A stretch of DNA of 19,591 bases, taken from contig CALXAS010000004.1 in NCBI GenBank assembly GCA_944386315.1, forward strand, positions 1-19,591. Reading direction: 5' to 3'. This stretch comes from an uncultured Clostridia bacterium. Its GTDB lineage: Bacteria; Bacillota; Clostridia; TANB77; CAG-508. Below are positions 13,036-19,591 of this stretch, piece after piece. The position numbers were made by a program, and so were the translations under genes. Numbering within the stretch: position 1 is the first letter of the stretch; each line of letters starts with the position of its first letter. The notes beneath the pieces are model-generated. The model was not told the origin of the DNA. It did not search any database and was given only the letters and a program-made list of their open reading frames with translations.

Positions 13036-14715
13036 ATGAAAGCAAAAAGAATAGAAAAAAGAAAAAAAGAATCGAGTCACATGATAAGAAAAATTTTTAT
13101 CATTTGTTTATTTATAGCGGCTGTCGCAGTTGTAATGAATTTAGCACCAAATTATCGCAAAGATGAATTAGAAGGAAAATTAAAATTAATTATTAATCAA
13201 AGCGATGTTACAACAAGTTTGAAACAAGATATTTATGTAGAAGATGACATTGTTTATCTTTCATCTAAGGATATTGCGAATTTCTTTGATGAAAATATAT
13301 TTTATGATAATCAATATGATCAATTAATTACAGGTTCTGATACAAAAATTGCTACTTTAAAAATAGATGAAAAGGCTATGAATATCAATAGTTCTAAAGT
13401 AAGCATTTCAGGAACGGCAAAGCATACAGAAGAAACATTTTATCTTCCTTTTTCAGAAATGGAAACCGTTTATAACATAGATGTTGTGTATCATCCAGAA
13501 AGTAACATTGTAACGGTAGATTCTTTAGATAGAGAACAAAAAATGGCAACAAGCACAAAAGATACTAATATCAAATATGTGCCAACTATTTTTTCTAAAA
13601 CAGTGGATACGGTAAAACAAGGAAGTAGCATGATTTTAATAGAAGAAAGAAACGGTTGGGCAAAGGTGCGTACATCCCAAGGTATGATTGGTTATACAAA
13701 GGATTATGGAAATGTAAGAACAGTTCGTGAGCAAATGGAGTCGAAAAAGCAAATAGAAGGAAATATTAGCATGATATGGGATTATTATTCTGAGTATGCC
13801 TCAGCACCAGCAAGAACGGAGAAAATAGAAGGTGTGAATGTAGTATCTCCTACTTTTGCAACCTTAACCAGATTAGGAAAAGGTCAGATAGAAACTAATA
13901 TTGGACAAGCAGGACAAAACTATATTGCATGGGCGCATAATAATGGATATAAAGTGTGGGCAATGGTTTCTAATAATTCTATGAAAGAAACAACATCCGA
14001 AATATTAAGAGATTATACATTAAGAGAAACATTAATCAATAACATTGTAAAATTAACTATGGATTATGAAATAGATGGGATTAATATAGATTTTGAAAAT
14101 ATTTATCAAGAAGATAAAGAGTTTTTTTCTAGATTTATTATTGAACTGGCACCAAGACTTAGAGAATATGGAAAAGTATTATCTGTAGATGTTACTGCAC
14201 CAGATGGTAGTGAAGATTGGTCTTTATGTTATGATAGAAATGTAATAGGAAGGGAAGCAGATTATATTATATTCATGGGATATGACCAATATGGGGCTAC
14301 ATCGCCACAAGAAGGAACAACGGCAGGTGGAGATTGGGTAGAAGCAAATATCAAAAAGTTTTTAGGACAAGAAGGTGTAGCACCAGAAAAACTAATATTA
14401 GGAATGCCTTTTTATACACGTCTTTGGGAAGAACAAAATGGAGAAGTAGATAGTACCGTAATATCTATGAAAAATGTAGATAGTGTATTACCAGAAGGAA
14501 TACAAAAAACATGGAATGAGGATTTGAAACAAAACTATGTAGAATACACAGAAGGTGGAGCAGTTTATAAAATGTGGATAGAAGATTTGGATTCTATCAA
14601 AGAAAAAATCAATTTAGTAAAACAGTATGAGTTAGCAGGAGCAGCTTATTGGGAAAAAGACATGGAATCAGATAGTGTATGGAGTATCATAGCAGAAGAA
14701 TTACAAATTCCATAA
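13036..14715 (+). CDS. Membrane-anchored SH3 / glycoside hydrolase family 18 protein
   Basis: A 559-aa secreted or anchored glycosidase, probably acting on peptidoglycan or spore cortex, as do YaaH/YdhD-type GH18 proteins. A basic N-terminus precedes a membrane segment (about 18-37). Residues about 48-165 resemble a copper-amine-oxidase-like N-terminal domain (DIYVEDDIVYLSSKDIANFF, TFYLPFSEMETVYNIDVVYH). About 172-230 is an SH3_3-like wall-binding domain (SSMILIEERNGWAKVRTSQG). The GH18 barrel is about 243-555, with the catalytic strand DGINIDFE (about residues 346-353; the acid is Glu; the second motif Asp is Asn), MGYDQYG and GMPFYTRLWEE. SD AGAAGGAG sets the start. No LysM is present, unlike YaaH. 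Confidence 0.87.
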   Translation: MKAKRIEKRKKESSHMIRKIFIICLFIAAVAVVMNLAPNYRKDELEGKLKLIINQSDVTTSLKQDIYVEDDIVYLSSKDIANFFDENIFYDNQYDQLITGSDTKIATLKIDEKAMNINSSKVSISGTAKHTEETFYLPFSEMETVYNIDVVYHPESNIVTVDSLDREQKMATSTKDTNIKYVPTIFSKTVDTVKQGSSMILIEERNGWAKVRTSQGMIGYTKDYGNVRTVREQMESKKQIEGNISMIWDYYSEYASAPARTEKIEGVNVVSPTFATLTRLGKGQIETNIGQAGQNYIAWAHNNGYKVWAMVSNNSMKETTSEILRDYTLRETLINNIVKLTMDYEIDGINIDFENIYQEDKEFFSRFIIELAPRLREYGKVLSVDVTAPDGSEDWSLCYDRNVIGREADYIIFMGYDQYGATSPQEGTTAGGDWVEANIKKFLGQEGVAPEKLILGMPFYTRLWEEQNGEVDSTVISMKNVDSVLPEGIQKTWNEDLKQNYVEYTEGGAVYKMWIEDLDSIKEKINLVKQYELAGAAYWEKDMESDSVWSIIAEELQIP

Positions 14716-14740
14716 AATAAAAGTCATAAGAAATTATCAT

Positions 14741-14770
14741 CTATCATATAATAGCAATATTATATGGTAG
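14741..14770 (+). promoter_or_regulatory. Twelve-bp hairpin abutting the ribosome site of the next gene
   Basis: CTATCATATAAT (14741-14752) pairs over 12 positions (one wobble) with ATTATATGGTAG (14759-14770) around a 6-nt loop. The 3' arm ends in the start of the SD AGGTG (14769-14773) for TTG 14780. No clean T tract follows, so it is a poor terminator and could limit ribosome access. TATAAT (14747-14752) is also a possible -10, but no good -35 was seen. Confidence 0.5.
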
Positions 14771-14779
14771 GTGATATTT

Positions 14780-15670
14780 TTGCAATATGTATATATACAA
14801 GAAAAAGAAAAAAGTAAGAAAATTTGGTGGCAAAAATTCAATAGAATAAAGATGGAGAAAATAGGAGATAATAGTTATTTATATACAGTCTCTCATCTAA
14901 ATCACAAAAATACGCTAAAACAGTTAGAAAAGAAAATACAAAAAAAACAGGGGAAAGAAGTACAAGTCATTTTTTCAAAAGAAGCAGAATTTTTAAAAAA
15001 GCAGTGGAAAGGTAAAAAAATAAATATAGAAACTTTTAAAAAGATAAGTTTACCACTTTTATTGGACTACCTATTAGAGCAAATACAAGAAAAACCACAA
15101 ACACTTTTGCTACAAGATATTTATTTTTGTGCAAAGACTTTAAATGAAGAAAATAAACAAATAATAGAGTATTTTTTAGAAAAAGTAAAAACAGTAAATA
15201 TAGTAACAACAGAGTTAAAATCTTTTCAAAAATTAGAAGAAAAATGTGGGAAAGAAAAAGGAATTTGGATAACTGTGTCGAATAATAAAAGGAAAAGTTT
15301 AAATAAAGCAAGATGGATTATAAATTTAGACTTTTCTGCAGAACAATTAGAAACCTATCAGATTAATAGACAAGCAATGATAATCAATTGTACAGAAGAA
15401 AAAATAACAAAAGAAAAAGGTTTTGAAGGGGTAATAGTACAAAGTTTTGATATAGAATTAGTATCGCCTGTAGAGAAAATATTAGAAGAAAAGTTTACAT
15501 CCCTAGCGATAATAGCAAGTCAATTTTCATTTGTATTAGATTACGAAGAAAATGTAAGAAAATTAAAGCAAATGGGAGTAAATATTAGAAATTTGATAGG
15601 AATAAACGGAAAAATTAATCAGAAAGAATTATTAAATCATAAAAAATTCTTGACAAATAAAAATATCTAG
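14780..15670 (+). CDS. Uncharacterised protein upstream of greA
   Basis: Not recognised. A 296-aa Lys-rich, soluble protein with no signal peptide or membrane helix. The N-terminal part (about 1-85) starts MQYVYIQEKEKSKKIWW and has alternating strands and helices. The middle (about 85-215) has Rossmann-like strands (PQTLLLQDIYFCAKTL, VKTVNIVTTELKSFQKLEEK, GIWITVSNN, ARWIINLDFS, QAMIINCTEE). The C-terminus is helical (KLKQMGVNIRNLIGINGKIN). The serial order suggests a dinucleotide-binding-like alpha/beta fold, possibly degenerate, since no clear glycine-rich loop is present. Start: AGGTG (14769-14773) is 6 nt from TTG 14780; GTG 14771 overlaps the SD. The greA promoter lies in its 3' end. Confidence 0.7.
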   Translation: MQYVYIQEKEKSKKIWWQKFNRIKMEKIGDNSYLYTVSHLNHKNTLKQLEKKIQKKQGKEVQVIFSKEAEFLKKQWKGKKINIETFKKISLPLLLDYLLEQIQEKPQTLLLQDIYFCAKTLNEENKQIIEYFLEKVKTVNIVTTELKSFQKLEEKCGKEKGIWITVSNNKRKSLNKARWIINLDFSAEQLETYQINRQAMIINCTEEKITKEKGFEGVIVQSFDIELVSPVEKILEEKFTSLAIIASQFSFVLDYEENVRKLKQMGVNIRNLIGINGKINQKELLNHKKFLTNKNI

Positions 15671-15678
15671 ATTAAGAT
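15650..15678 (+). promoter_or_regulatory. Sigma-A promoter of greA
   Basis: -35 TTGACA (15650-15655), 17-bp spacer, -10 TAAGAT (15673-15678). The -35 overlaps the last codons of the preceding gene, and greA starts 40 bp downstream. Confidence 0.82.
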
Positions 15679-15717
15679 AAAAAAGCGGTAAAAAAAGACG
15701 CTAAAGGAGGAATTACA

Positions 15718-16197
15718 ATGGAAGATAACAAAGAAGTATTGTTAACACAAGAAGGTTATGAAAAATTAGAAAAAGAATTAGAATATTTAAGAACAGAGAA
15801 AAGAGCAGAAATTGCGGATAGAATAAAAGTAGCTTTAGGATTTGGAGATTTATCAGAAAATTCAGAATATGATGAAGCAAAAACAGCACAAGCAGAAAAC
15901 GAAGCAAAAATTGCAGACTTAGAAAATAAAGTAAGATATGCGAAAATTATAGACGAATCCGAAATAGATACCAAAACAGTACAAGTAGGAAATGTAGTAA
16001 AGGTGTTGGATATGGACTTTGAAGAAGAAGAGACTTATACCATCGTAGGTTCTACAGAAGTCGATTTATCTCAAAACAAAATATCTAATGAATCCCCTAT
16101 TGGAGCTGCTTTAATAGGTGCAAAGAAAAATCAAATTGTAGAAGTAAAAGCTCCAGCAGGAATTATTAAATACAAAGTACTATCTATTACAAAATAA
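15718..16197 (+). CDS. greA: Transcription elongation factor GreA
   Basis: A 159-aa GreA that enters the RNA polymerase secondary channel and stimulates transcript cleavage at backtracked complexes. The N-terminal coiled coil (about 10-80: LTQEGYEKLEKELEYLRTEK, then DRIKVALGFGDLSENSEYDE) has the acidic tip GDLSENSEYDEAK needed for cleavage. The C-terminal FKBP-like domain (about 85-159) shows VQVGNVVKVLDMDFEEEETY, NKISNESPIGAALIGAKKN and the GIIKYKVLSI ending. SD AAAGGAGG sets ATG 15718. Monocistronic, with its own promoter and a downstream hairpin. Confidence 0.96.
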   Translation: MEDNKEVLLTQEGYEKLEKELEYLRTEKRAEIADRIKVALGFGDLSENSEYDEAKTAQAENEAKIADLENKVRYAKIIDESEIDTKTVQVGNVVKVLDMDFEEEETYTIVGSTEVDLSQNKISNESPIGAALIGAKKNQIVEVKAPAGIIKYKVLSITK

Positions 16198-16232
16198 CTT
16201 AAAATTTAAAAAGAAAAAATAATAAAGATAGG

Positions 16233-16255
16233 GGTGCATAAGTTTTTTATGCACC
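16233..16255. terminator. Hairpin terminator between greA and deoD
   Basis: GGTGCATAA (16233-16241) pairs with TTATGCACC (16247-16255), 5-nt loop. The plus-strand tail is only moderately T-rich. On the minus strand the hairpin is followed by CTATC and then T-rich sequence, so it may also stop deoD transcripts. Confidence 0.7.
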
Positions 16256-16339
16256 TTGATTTCGTGCTTAGAAATATAATTTGCAATTATCTATATAAAG
16301 AAATACTTTACTAATATTCTAAAATCTTAGAAAGCAAGA

Positions 16340-17062
16340 TTAATCTATCCTTAAAGTGCTTTCTAATGCTAATTGTATCATTTGATTTAAAGAGGTTTGC
16401 CTTTCTTCGGCAGAAATCTCCTTTTTCTCAAAGCTAGAATCCACCACAGTTAGTAGACAACTAGCTTGTTTTTGTAATACCCCAGCTGTATAAAATAGGG
16501 CAAATGCCTCCATTTCAGAACCAATTAAAGTAATATCTTTTGGAATTCGTTCAAACAGTGGTTTTAAATCTTTTTGATAAGGGTCAAAATATTCATTACA
16601 AAGGGTAGTTCCTTTAGCAAGTGAAATATGCATATTTTCGGCAGTCTTTTCAATTATACTATTTAAAGTGGAATCCGCAGATGCTAAATGACAATTTGTA
16701 TTATTCATAGCAAGAGCAAAATTTCCTTCTGTATAAGAATTTTCTACTAAAATAATGTCTAACACTTTAATGTCTGGTGTAAAAGTGCCACAAGAACCAA
16801 TACGAATAATTTTTTCTACATGGTAAAACTGATATAATTCATAGCAATAAATTCCCATACTTGGCATTCCCATTCCAGAAGCCATTACAGTAATTCTTTT
16901 TCCTTTATAGTTTCCTGTATAAGCAAACATATTACGAACAGAATTGACTAATTTGTAGTCGGTTAAATAATTTTCAGCAATATATTTTGCACGAAGAGGA
17001 TCTCCAGGCATAATAACAATGCTGGCAATATCTTCTTCTTTTGCTTCATTATGTGGTGTCAT
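16340..17062 (-). CDS. deoD: Purine nucleoside phosphorylase, DeoD type
   Basis: A 240-aa hexameric-type PNP that splits purine (deoxy)ribonucleosides with phosphate in salvage. Landmarks: the nucleoside-binding MTPHNEAKEEDIA (His near the N-terminus), phosphate-binding VIMPGDPLRAKYIAE (17-31), VMASGMGMPSMGIY, the phosphate Arg in IIRIGSCGTF, ribose-binding GSEMEAFALF (about 181-190) and TVVDSSF with the catalytic Asp. SD AAGGAGG lies 8 nt before ATG 17062. Divergent from pyrG and monocistronic. Ordinary length; no in-frame CGG. Confidence 0.94.
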   Translation of the reverse strand: MTPHNEAKEEDIASIVIMPGDPLRAKYIAENYLTDYKLVNSVRNMFAYTGNYKGKRITVMASGMGMPSMGIYCYELYQFYHVEKIIRIGSCGTFTPDIKVLDIILVENSYTEGNFALAMNNTNCHLASADSTLNSIIEKTAENMHISLAKGTTLCNEYFDPYQKDLKPLFERIPKDITLIGSEMEAFALFYTAGVLQKQASCLLTVVDSSFEKKEISAEERQTSLNQMIQLALESTLRID

Positions 17063-17090
17063 AGTATTATTACCTCCTTGTTTTTTTCTT

Positions 17091-17099
17091 AGTATAACA
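17091..17099 (-). promoter_or_regulatory. Extended -10 promoter of deoD
   Basis: Minus-strand TGTTATACT (17099-17091) is an extended -10. No good -35 at 17-18 bp was found. It lies about 29 bp before the deoD ATG. Confidence 0.5.
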
Positions 17100-17147
17100 A
17101 AAAAGAAAGGATTTTACTACAAGTTTTAAAAACTTTTTCAAAACACT

Positions 17148-17175
17148 TGCTATGTAAAAAAGTTAGTGGTAAGAT
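17148..17175 (+). promoter_or_regulatory. Sigma-A promoter of pyrG
   Basis: -35 TTGCTA (17148-17153), 16-bp spacer, -10 TAAGAT (17170-17175) preceded by TGG (extended -10). It predicts a leader of about 95 nt before pyrG. Confidence 0.6.
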
Positions 17176-17215
17176 AAATAAAAATAGTAAAGAGAAAAAA
17201 TAGATTAAAAAAAAA

Positions 17216-17253
17216 ACCGATTTTTTCGGTCAGTATTTTTTTTTTTTTTTTTT
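17216..17253 (+). terminator. pyrG leader hairpin with 18-T tract (possible attenuator)
   Basis: ACCGA (17216-17220) pairs with TCGGT (17226-17230) around TTTTT. CAGTA and an uninterrupted run of 18 Ts (17236-17253) follow, ending 25 bp before the pyrG start. In B. subtilis pyrG is controlled by a leader terminator sensitive to CTP, so an attenuator here is plausible. The stem is short, and the expected GGGC start is not seen. Confidence 0.5.
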
Positions 17254-17278
17254 CTTTTATATGGATGAGGATAGAAAG

Positions 17279-18881
17279 ATGGGAACAAAGTATGTATTTG
17301 TTACAGGAGGAGTCGTTTCAGGTTTGGGAAAAGGTATTACAGCAGCATCTTTAGGGAGACTTTTGAAGAATAGAGGTTATAAAGTGGTCAATCAAAAATT
17401 TGATCCCTATATTAATATAGACCCAGGAACTATGAGCCCTTTTGAGCATGGAGAAGTATTTGTAACAACAGATGGGGCAGAAACAGATTTGGATTTGGGG
17501 CATTATGAGAGATTTACAGACGAAAATTTAACCAAAAATTCTAGTGTAACTATGGGAAAAATCTATAGCGAGGTTATTGAGAAGGAAAGAAAAGGAGATT
17601 ATTTAGGAAAAACAGTACAAGTGATACCTCATATTACCAATGCCATTAAACAAAAAATTTATGCCTTTGAAAATACAGATATCGATATTGTTATTACAGA
17701 ATTAGGAGGAACAGTAGGAGATATAGAAGGACTATCTTTAATAGAGGCTATTAGACAAGTAGGATTAGAAAAGAAAGAAGAAGATGTAGCCTATATCCAT
17801 GTAACTCTACTTCCATATATTTCAGGCTCTAATGAATTAAAATCGAAACCAACACAGCATTCTGTCAAAGAATTACAGTCTTTTGGAATTAAACCAGATA
17901 TTTTAGTTTGCCGAACAGAGGTAGCTATTCCTAACCATTTAAGGGAAAAAATAGCCTTATTTTGCAATGTAAGAAAGGAAAGTGTGATTGCTAATCGAAC
18001 CGCTAGCTGTCTTTATGAAGTTCCTCTATTATTAGAAAAAGAAGGCTTAGCAAGCCAAGTATGTGAAAAGTTGCATTTAGACAAAAATGAGCCAGATAAT
18101 CAAGAATGGGAAAATATGATTGAGAAAATTAAGCAAGAAAAAGAAGGAGAAGTTACTATCGCCATTGTTGGAAAATATGTATCCTTAGAAGATTCTTATT
18201 TATCAGTAATAGAAAGCATAAGACATGCAGGATATGAGAACAATGTAAAAACAAATATTAAAATGATAGATGCAGAAACATTAAGTAGTGAAAGTATAAA
18301 GGAAAAATTACAAGACTGCCAAGGCATTATTGTTCCGGGAGGCTTTGGCAAAAGAGGAATTGAAGGAAAGATTTTAGCGATACAATTTGCAAGAGAAAAT
18401 GCTATTCCATTTTTAGGTATCTGTTTGGGAATGCAATTAGCAGTGGTAGAATTTGCTAGAAATATGTTACATTTAGAAAATGCAAATTCCGAAGAGTTTG
18501 ATAAAACATGTAAAAATCCAGTCATCCATATTATGGAATACCAAAAAAACATTACAAAAAAGGGTGGAACTATGAGACTTCGGAGGATACCCTTGCGAAA
18601 TTAAAAAAGGAAGCCTAGCAGAAAAAGTATATGAAAAAGAGGAAATAGAAGAAAGACATAGACATCGTTTTGAGTATAATAATGATTATAGAGAGATAAT
18701 GGAAAGAGGCGGACTTAAAATTGGAGGAACGTCTCCAGATGGAAGTTTAGTAGAAATGGTAGAACTAGAAAATCATCCTTATTTTATTGGAGTTCAATTT
18801 CATCCAGAATTTGCATCTAGACCGAATAGACCAGCTCCACTTTTTGTGCATCTGGTAAAAGAAGCAAAATTAGTGAAATAG
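17279..18881 (+). CDS. pyrG: CTP synthase, +1 frameshift at CGG
   Basis: CTP synthase makes CTP from UTP, ATP and glutamine. The synthase domain (1 to about 265) shows KYVFVTGGVVSGLGKGITAA, MSPFEHGEVFVTTDGAETDL and TELGGTVGDIEG. The class I glutaminase domain shows GGFGKRGIEGK, the nucleophile Cys382 in FLGICLGMQ and His508/Glu510 in GVQFHPEF. The frame is continuous from 17279 to 18580, then an extra C at 18581 makes CGG; resuming at GGA 18582 gives MRLGGYPCEIKKGS and the rest, for 533 aa in total, the normal length. Unshifted translation stops at 18602-18604 without the His/Glu of the glutaminase triad. Start: GAGG (17267-17270) is 8 nt from ATG 17279; ATG 17261 lies upstream of that SD. 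Essential for most bacteria without cytidine salvage. Confidence 0.93.
18578..18584 (+). other. Putative +1 recoding site CUU-CGG-A in pyrG
   Basis: Zero-frame codons are CTT (18578-18580) and CGG (18581-18583). Skipping C18581 yields GGA, the glycine in the conserved MRLG motif. CUU followed by a hungry codon is the same layout as the known +1 sites of yeast Ty1 (CUU-AGG-C) and bacterial prfB (CUU-UGA-C). Confidence 0.78.
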
Positions 18882-18957
18882 TTTTAAGAATAGAAATCAG
18901 TACAATCCATTTTACCTTTCGAATAAATGAAAAAAATAGAAAATTTGTATAAAAACT

Positions 18958-18990
18958 ACCTCTTTTGGAGAAAATAATGCCAAAAGAGGT
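18958..18990 (+). promoter_or_regulatory. Perfect 11-bp hairpin sequestering the sleB ribosome site
   Basis: ACCTCTTTTGG (18958-18968) pairs exactly with CCAAAAGAGGT (18980-18990) across an 11-nt loop. The 3' arm contains the only Shine-Dalgarno (AGAGGTG, 18985-18991) of the gene starting at ATG 18998. There is no T tract, so this is not a normal terminator of pyrG. A translational gate for sleB is inferred. Confidence 0.65.
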
Positions 18991-18997
18991 GTTTGTT

Positions 18998-19591
18998 ATG
19001 AGAAGAAAATTATTGCAAAAAAATAAAGTAAAGCCAGTTGTTATTGTGGGAACTTTATTTTGCATTTTTATTTTTTATCATTTATTTTTTTATAATATGC
19101 AAGTAGAAGCGTTGTCTAAATATGGTTCCAGAGGAGATGAAGTTATTCAAATACAAACAAAACTAAAAAGATGGGGTTATTATAATGGCAACATTGATGG
19201 AATTTATGGAAGTCAAACTTTGGAGGCAGTGAAATATTTCCAAAGAAAAAATGGATTGACAGTAGATGGCATTGCGGGAACCAAAACATTAGAAGCAATG
19301 GGAATTTTTAATAGTTCCAATAGTTCTGGAAGTTCTTCTAGTTGGAATAGCGATTTAAATCTTTTAGCAAGATTAGTATATGGCGAAGCTAGAGGAGAAC
19401 CATATACAGGGCAAGTAGCGGTTGCCGCAGTAGTGCTAAATCGTGTAAAAAGTTCGAGCTTTCCTAACACCATTTCAGGAGTAATTTATCAGTCTGGAGC
19501 ATTTGATGTTGTAAAAGATGGACAAATTAATTTAACACCCAACAGTACAGCAAAAAAAGCAGCACAAGATGCTTTAAATGGATGGGACCCT
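18998..19591 (+). CDS. sleB: Spore cortex-lytic enzyme SleB-like, 3' end outside window
   Basis: Partial: 198 codons to the window edge with no stop. A short basic N-terminus and a signal or anchor helix (about residues 14-30, VVIVGTLFCIFIFYHLFF) lead to a peptidoglycan-binding_1 domain (about 42-103: GSRGDEVIQIQTKLKRWGYY, GIYGSQTLEAVKYFQ, GIAGTKTLEAMG). A Ser/Asn-rich linker (about 106-122) precedes the start of a hydrolase_2 (SleB/CwlJ) catalytic domain (LLARLVYGEARGEPYTGQVA, with the catalytic Glu in GEARGE, then VAAVVLNRVKSSSFPNTISG). SleB cuts muramic-delta-lactam cortex at germination. It could instead be a vegetative SleB-like hydrolase, since the family is broad in Clostridia. SD AGAGGTG is inside a hairpin. 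Confidence 0.88.
   Translation, partial: MRRKLLQKNKVKPVVIVGTLFCIFIFYHLFFYNMQVEALSKYGSRGDEVIQIQTKLKRWGYYNGNIDGIYGSQTLEAVKYFQRKNGLTVDGIAGTKTLEAMGIFNSSNSSGSSSSWNSDLNLLARLVYGEARGEPYTGQVAVAAVVLNRVKSSSFPNTISGVIYQSGAFDVVKDGQINLTPNSTAKKAAQDALNGWDP

Noticed and set aside
3598..18584. Sequencing or assembly error as the explanation for the three frameshifts
   Set aside because: Not fully excluded, but the extra base is not in a homopolymer, is always coding-strand C making CGG before a Gly codon, occurs on both strands, and CGG is otherwise unused. Random error would not give that pattern. Read data are needed.
17261..18604. CTP synthase reading as a 447-aa gene plus a separate short gene at 18699
   Set aside because: Joining the frames at 18580/18582 gives a continuous 533-aa enzyme including the glutaminase His/Glu motif; the 18699 start is internal. 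ATG 17261 lies upstream of the SD used by 17279.
18817..19065. Minus-strand reading frame between pyrG and sleB
   Set aside because: It overlaps the pyrG end and the sleB start, is hydrophobic antisense sequence and has no SD.

Overview
The window is a strongly AT-rich stretch of chromosome from an endospore-forming, low-GC Firmicute, most likely an uncultured gut-type member of Clostridia. The evidence is Veg, a SPOCS/LysM spore protein, YunB, SpoVACDE and SleB, together with a two-gene SufC/SufB-like minimal Fe-S system and Gram-positive ribosomal leaders. No phage, IS element, CRISPR array, rRNA or tRNA was seen.

Layout. 1-2870: veg, then a SPOCS(DUF3794)-LysM spore-envelope gene and yunB. 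2877-5205: a promoter, an alpha/beta-hydrolase pseudogene and sufC-sufB (SMS type). 5225-6400: an unrecognised four-helix membrane protein. 6442-8878: rplM-rpsI (minus) and infC-rpmI-rplT (plus), divergent around a 388-bp region that holds both promoters and both autoregulatory leaders. 8968-10595: a pyrimidine 5'-nucleotidase-like HAD protein and a heptad-repeat coiled-coil protein. 10644-12808 (minus): dodecin-spoVAC-spoVAD-spoVAE. 13036-16197: a membrane-anchored SH3/GH18 glycosidase, an unrecognised 296-aa protein and greA. 16340-17062 (minus): deoD. 17279-19591: pyrG and the 5' part of sleB.

The main result is a recoding signal. Three conserved genes (sufC, spoVAC, pyrG) are each broken by one extra base. 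In all three, on both strands, the extra base is a C on the coding strand that creates an in-frame CGG codon directly before a conserved glycine codon (TCA-CGG-A, GCT-CGG-T, CTT-CGG-A). Skipping that one base (+1) restores proteins of 239, 149 and 533 aa, the normal family lengths. I read every CGG/CCG in the window by eye and found no in-frame CGG in any other gene (roughly 5,400 codons), although CGT, CGC and CGA are all used. The simplest reading is that CGG is an unassigned or starved codon at which ribosomes shift +1 onto GGN. That would be a genome-wide feature rather than three independent mutations or sequencing errors. The hydrolase pseudogene lacks this signature and shows internal deletions, so it is a useful contrast.

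Other regulatory points: infC appears to start at a non-canonical AUC behind an L20-type attenuator; sleB has its Shine-Dalgarno inside a perfect 11-bp hairpin; the unknown gene at 14780 has a 12-bp hairpin abutting its ribosome site; and pyrG has a hairpin plus an 18-T tract in its leader. Functions rest on reading the proteins; no database search was possible.
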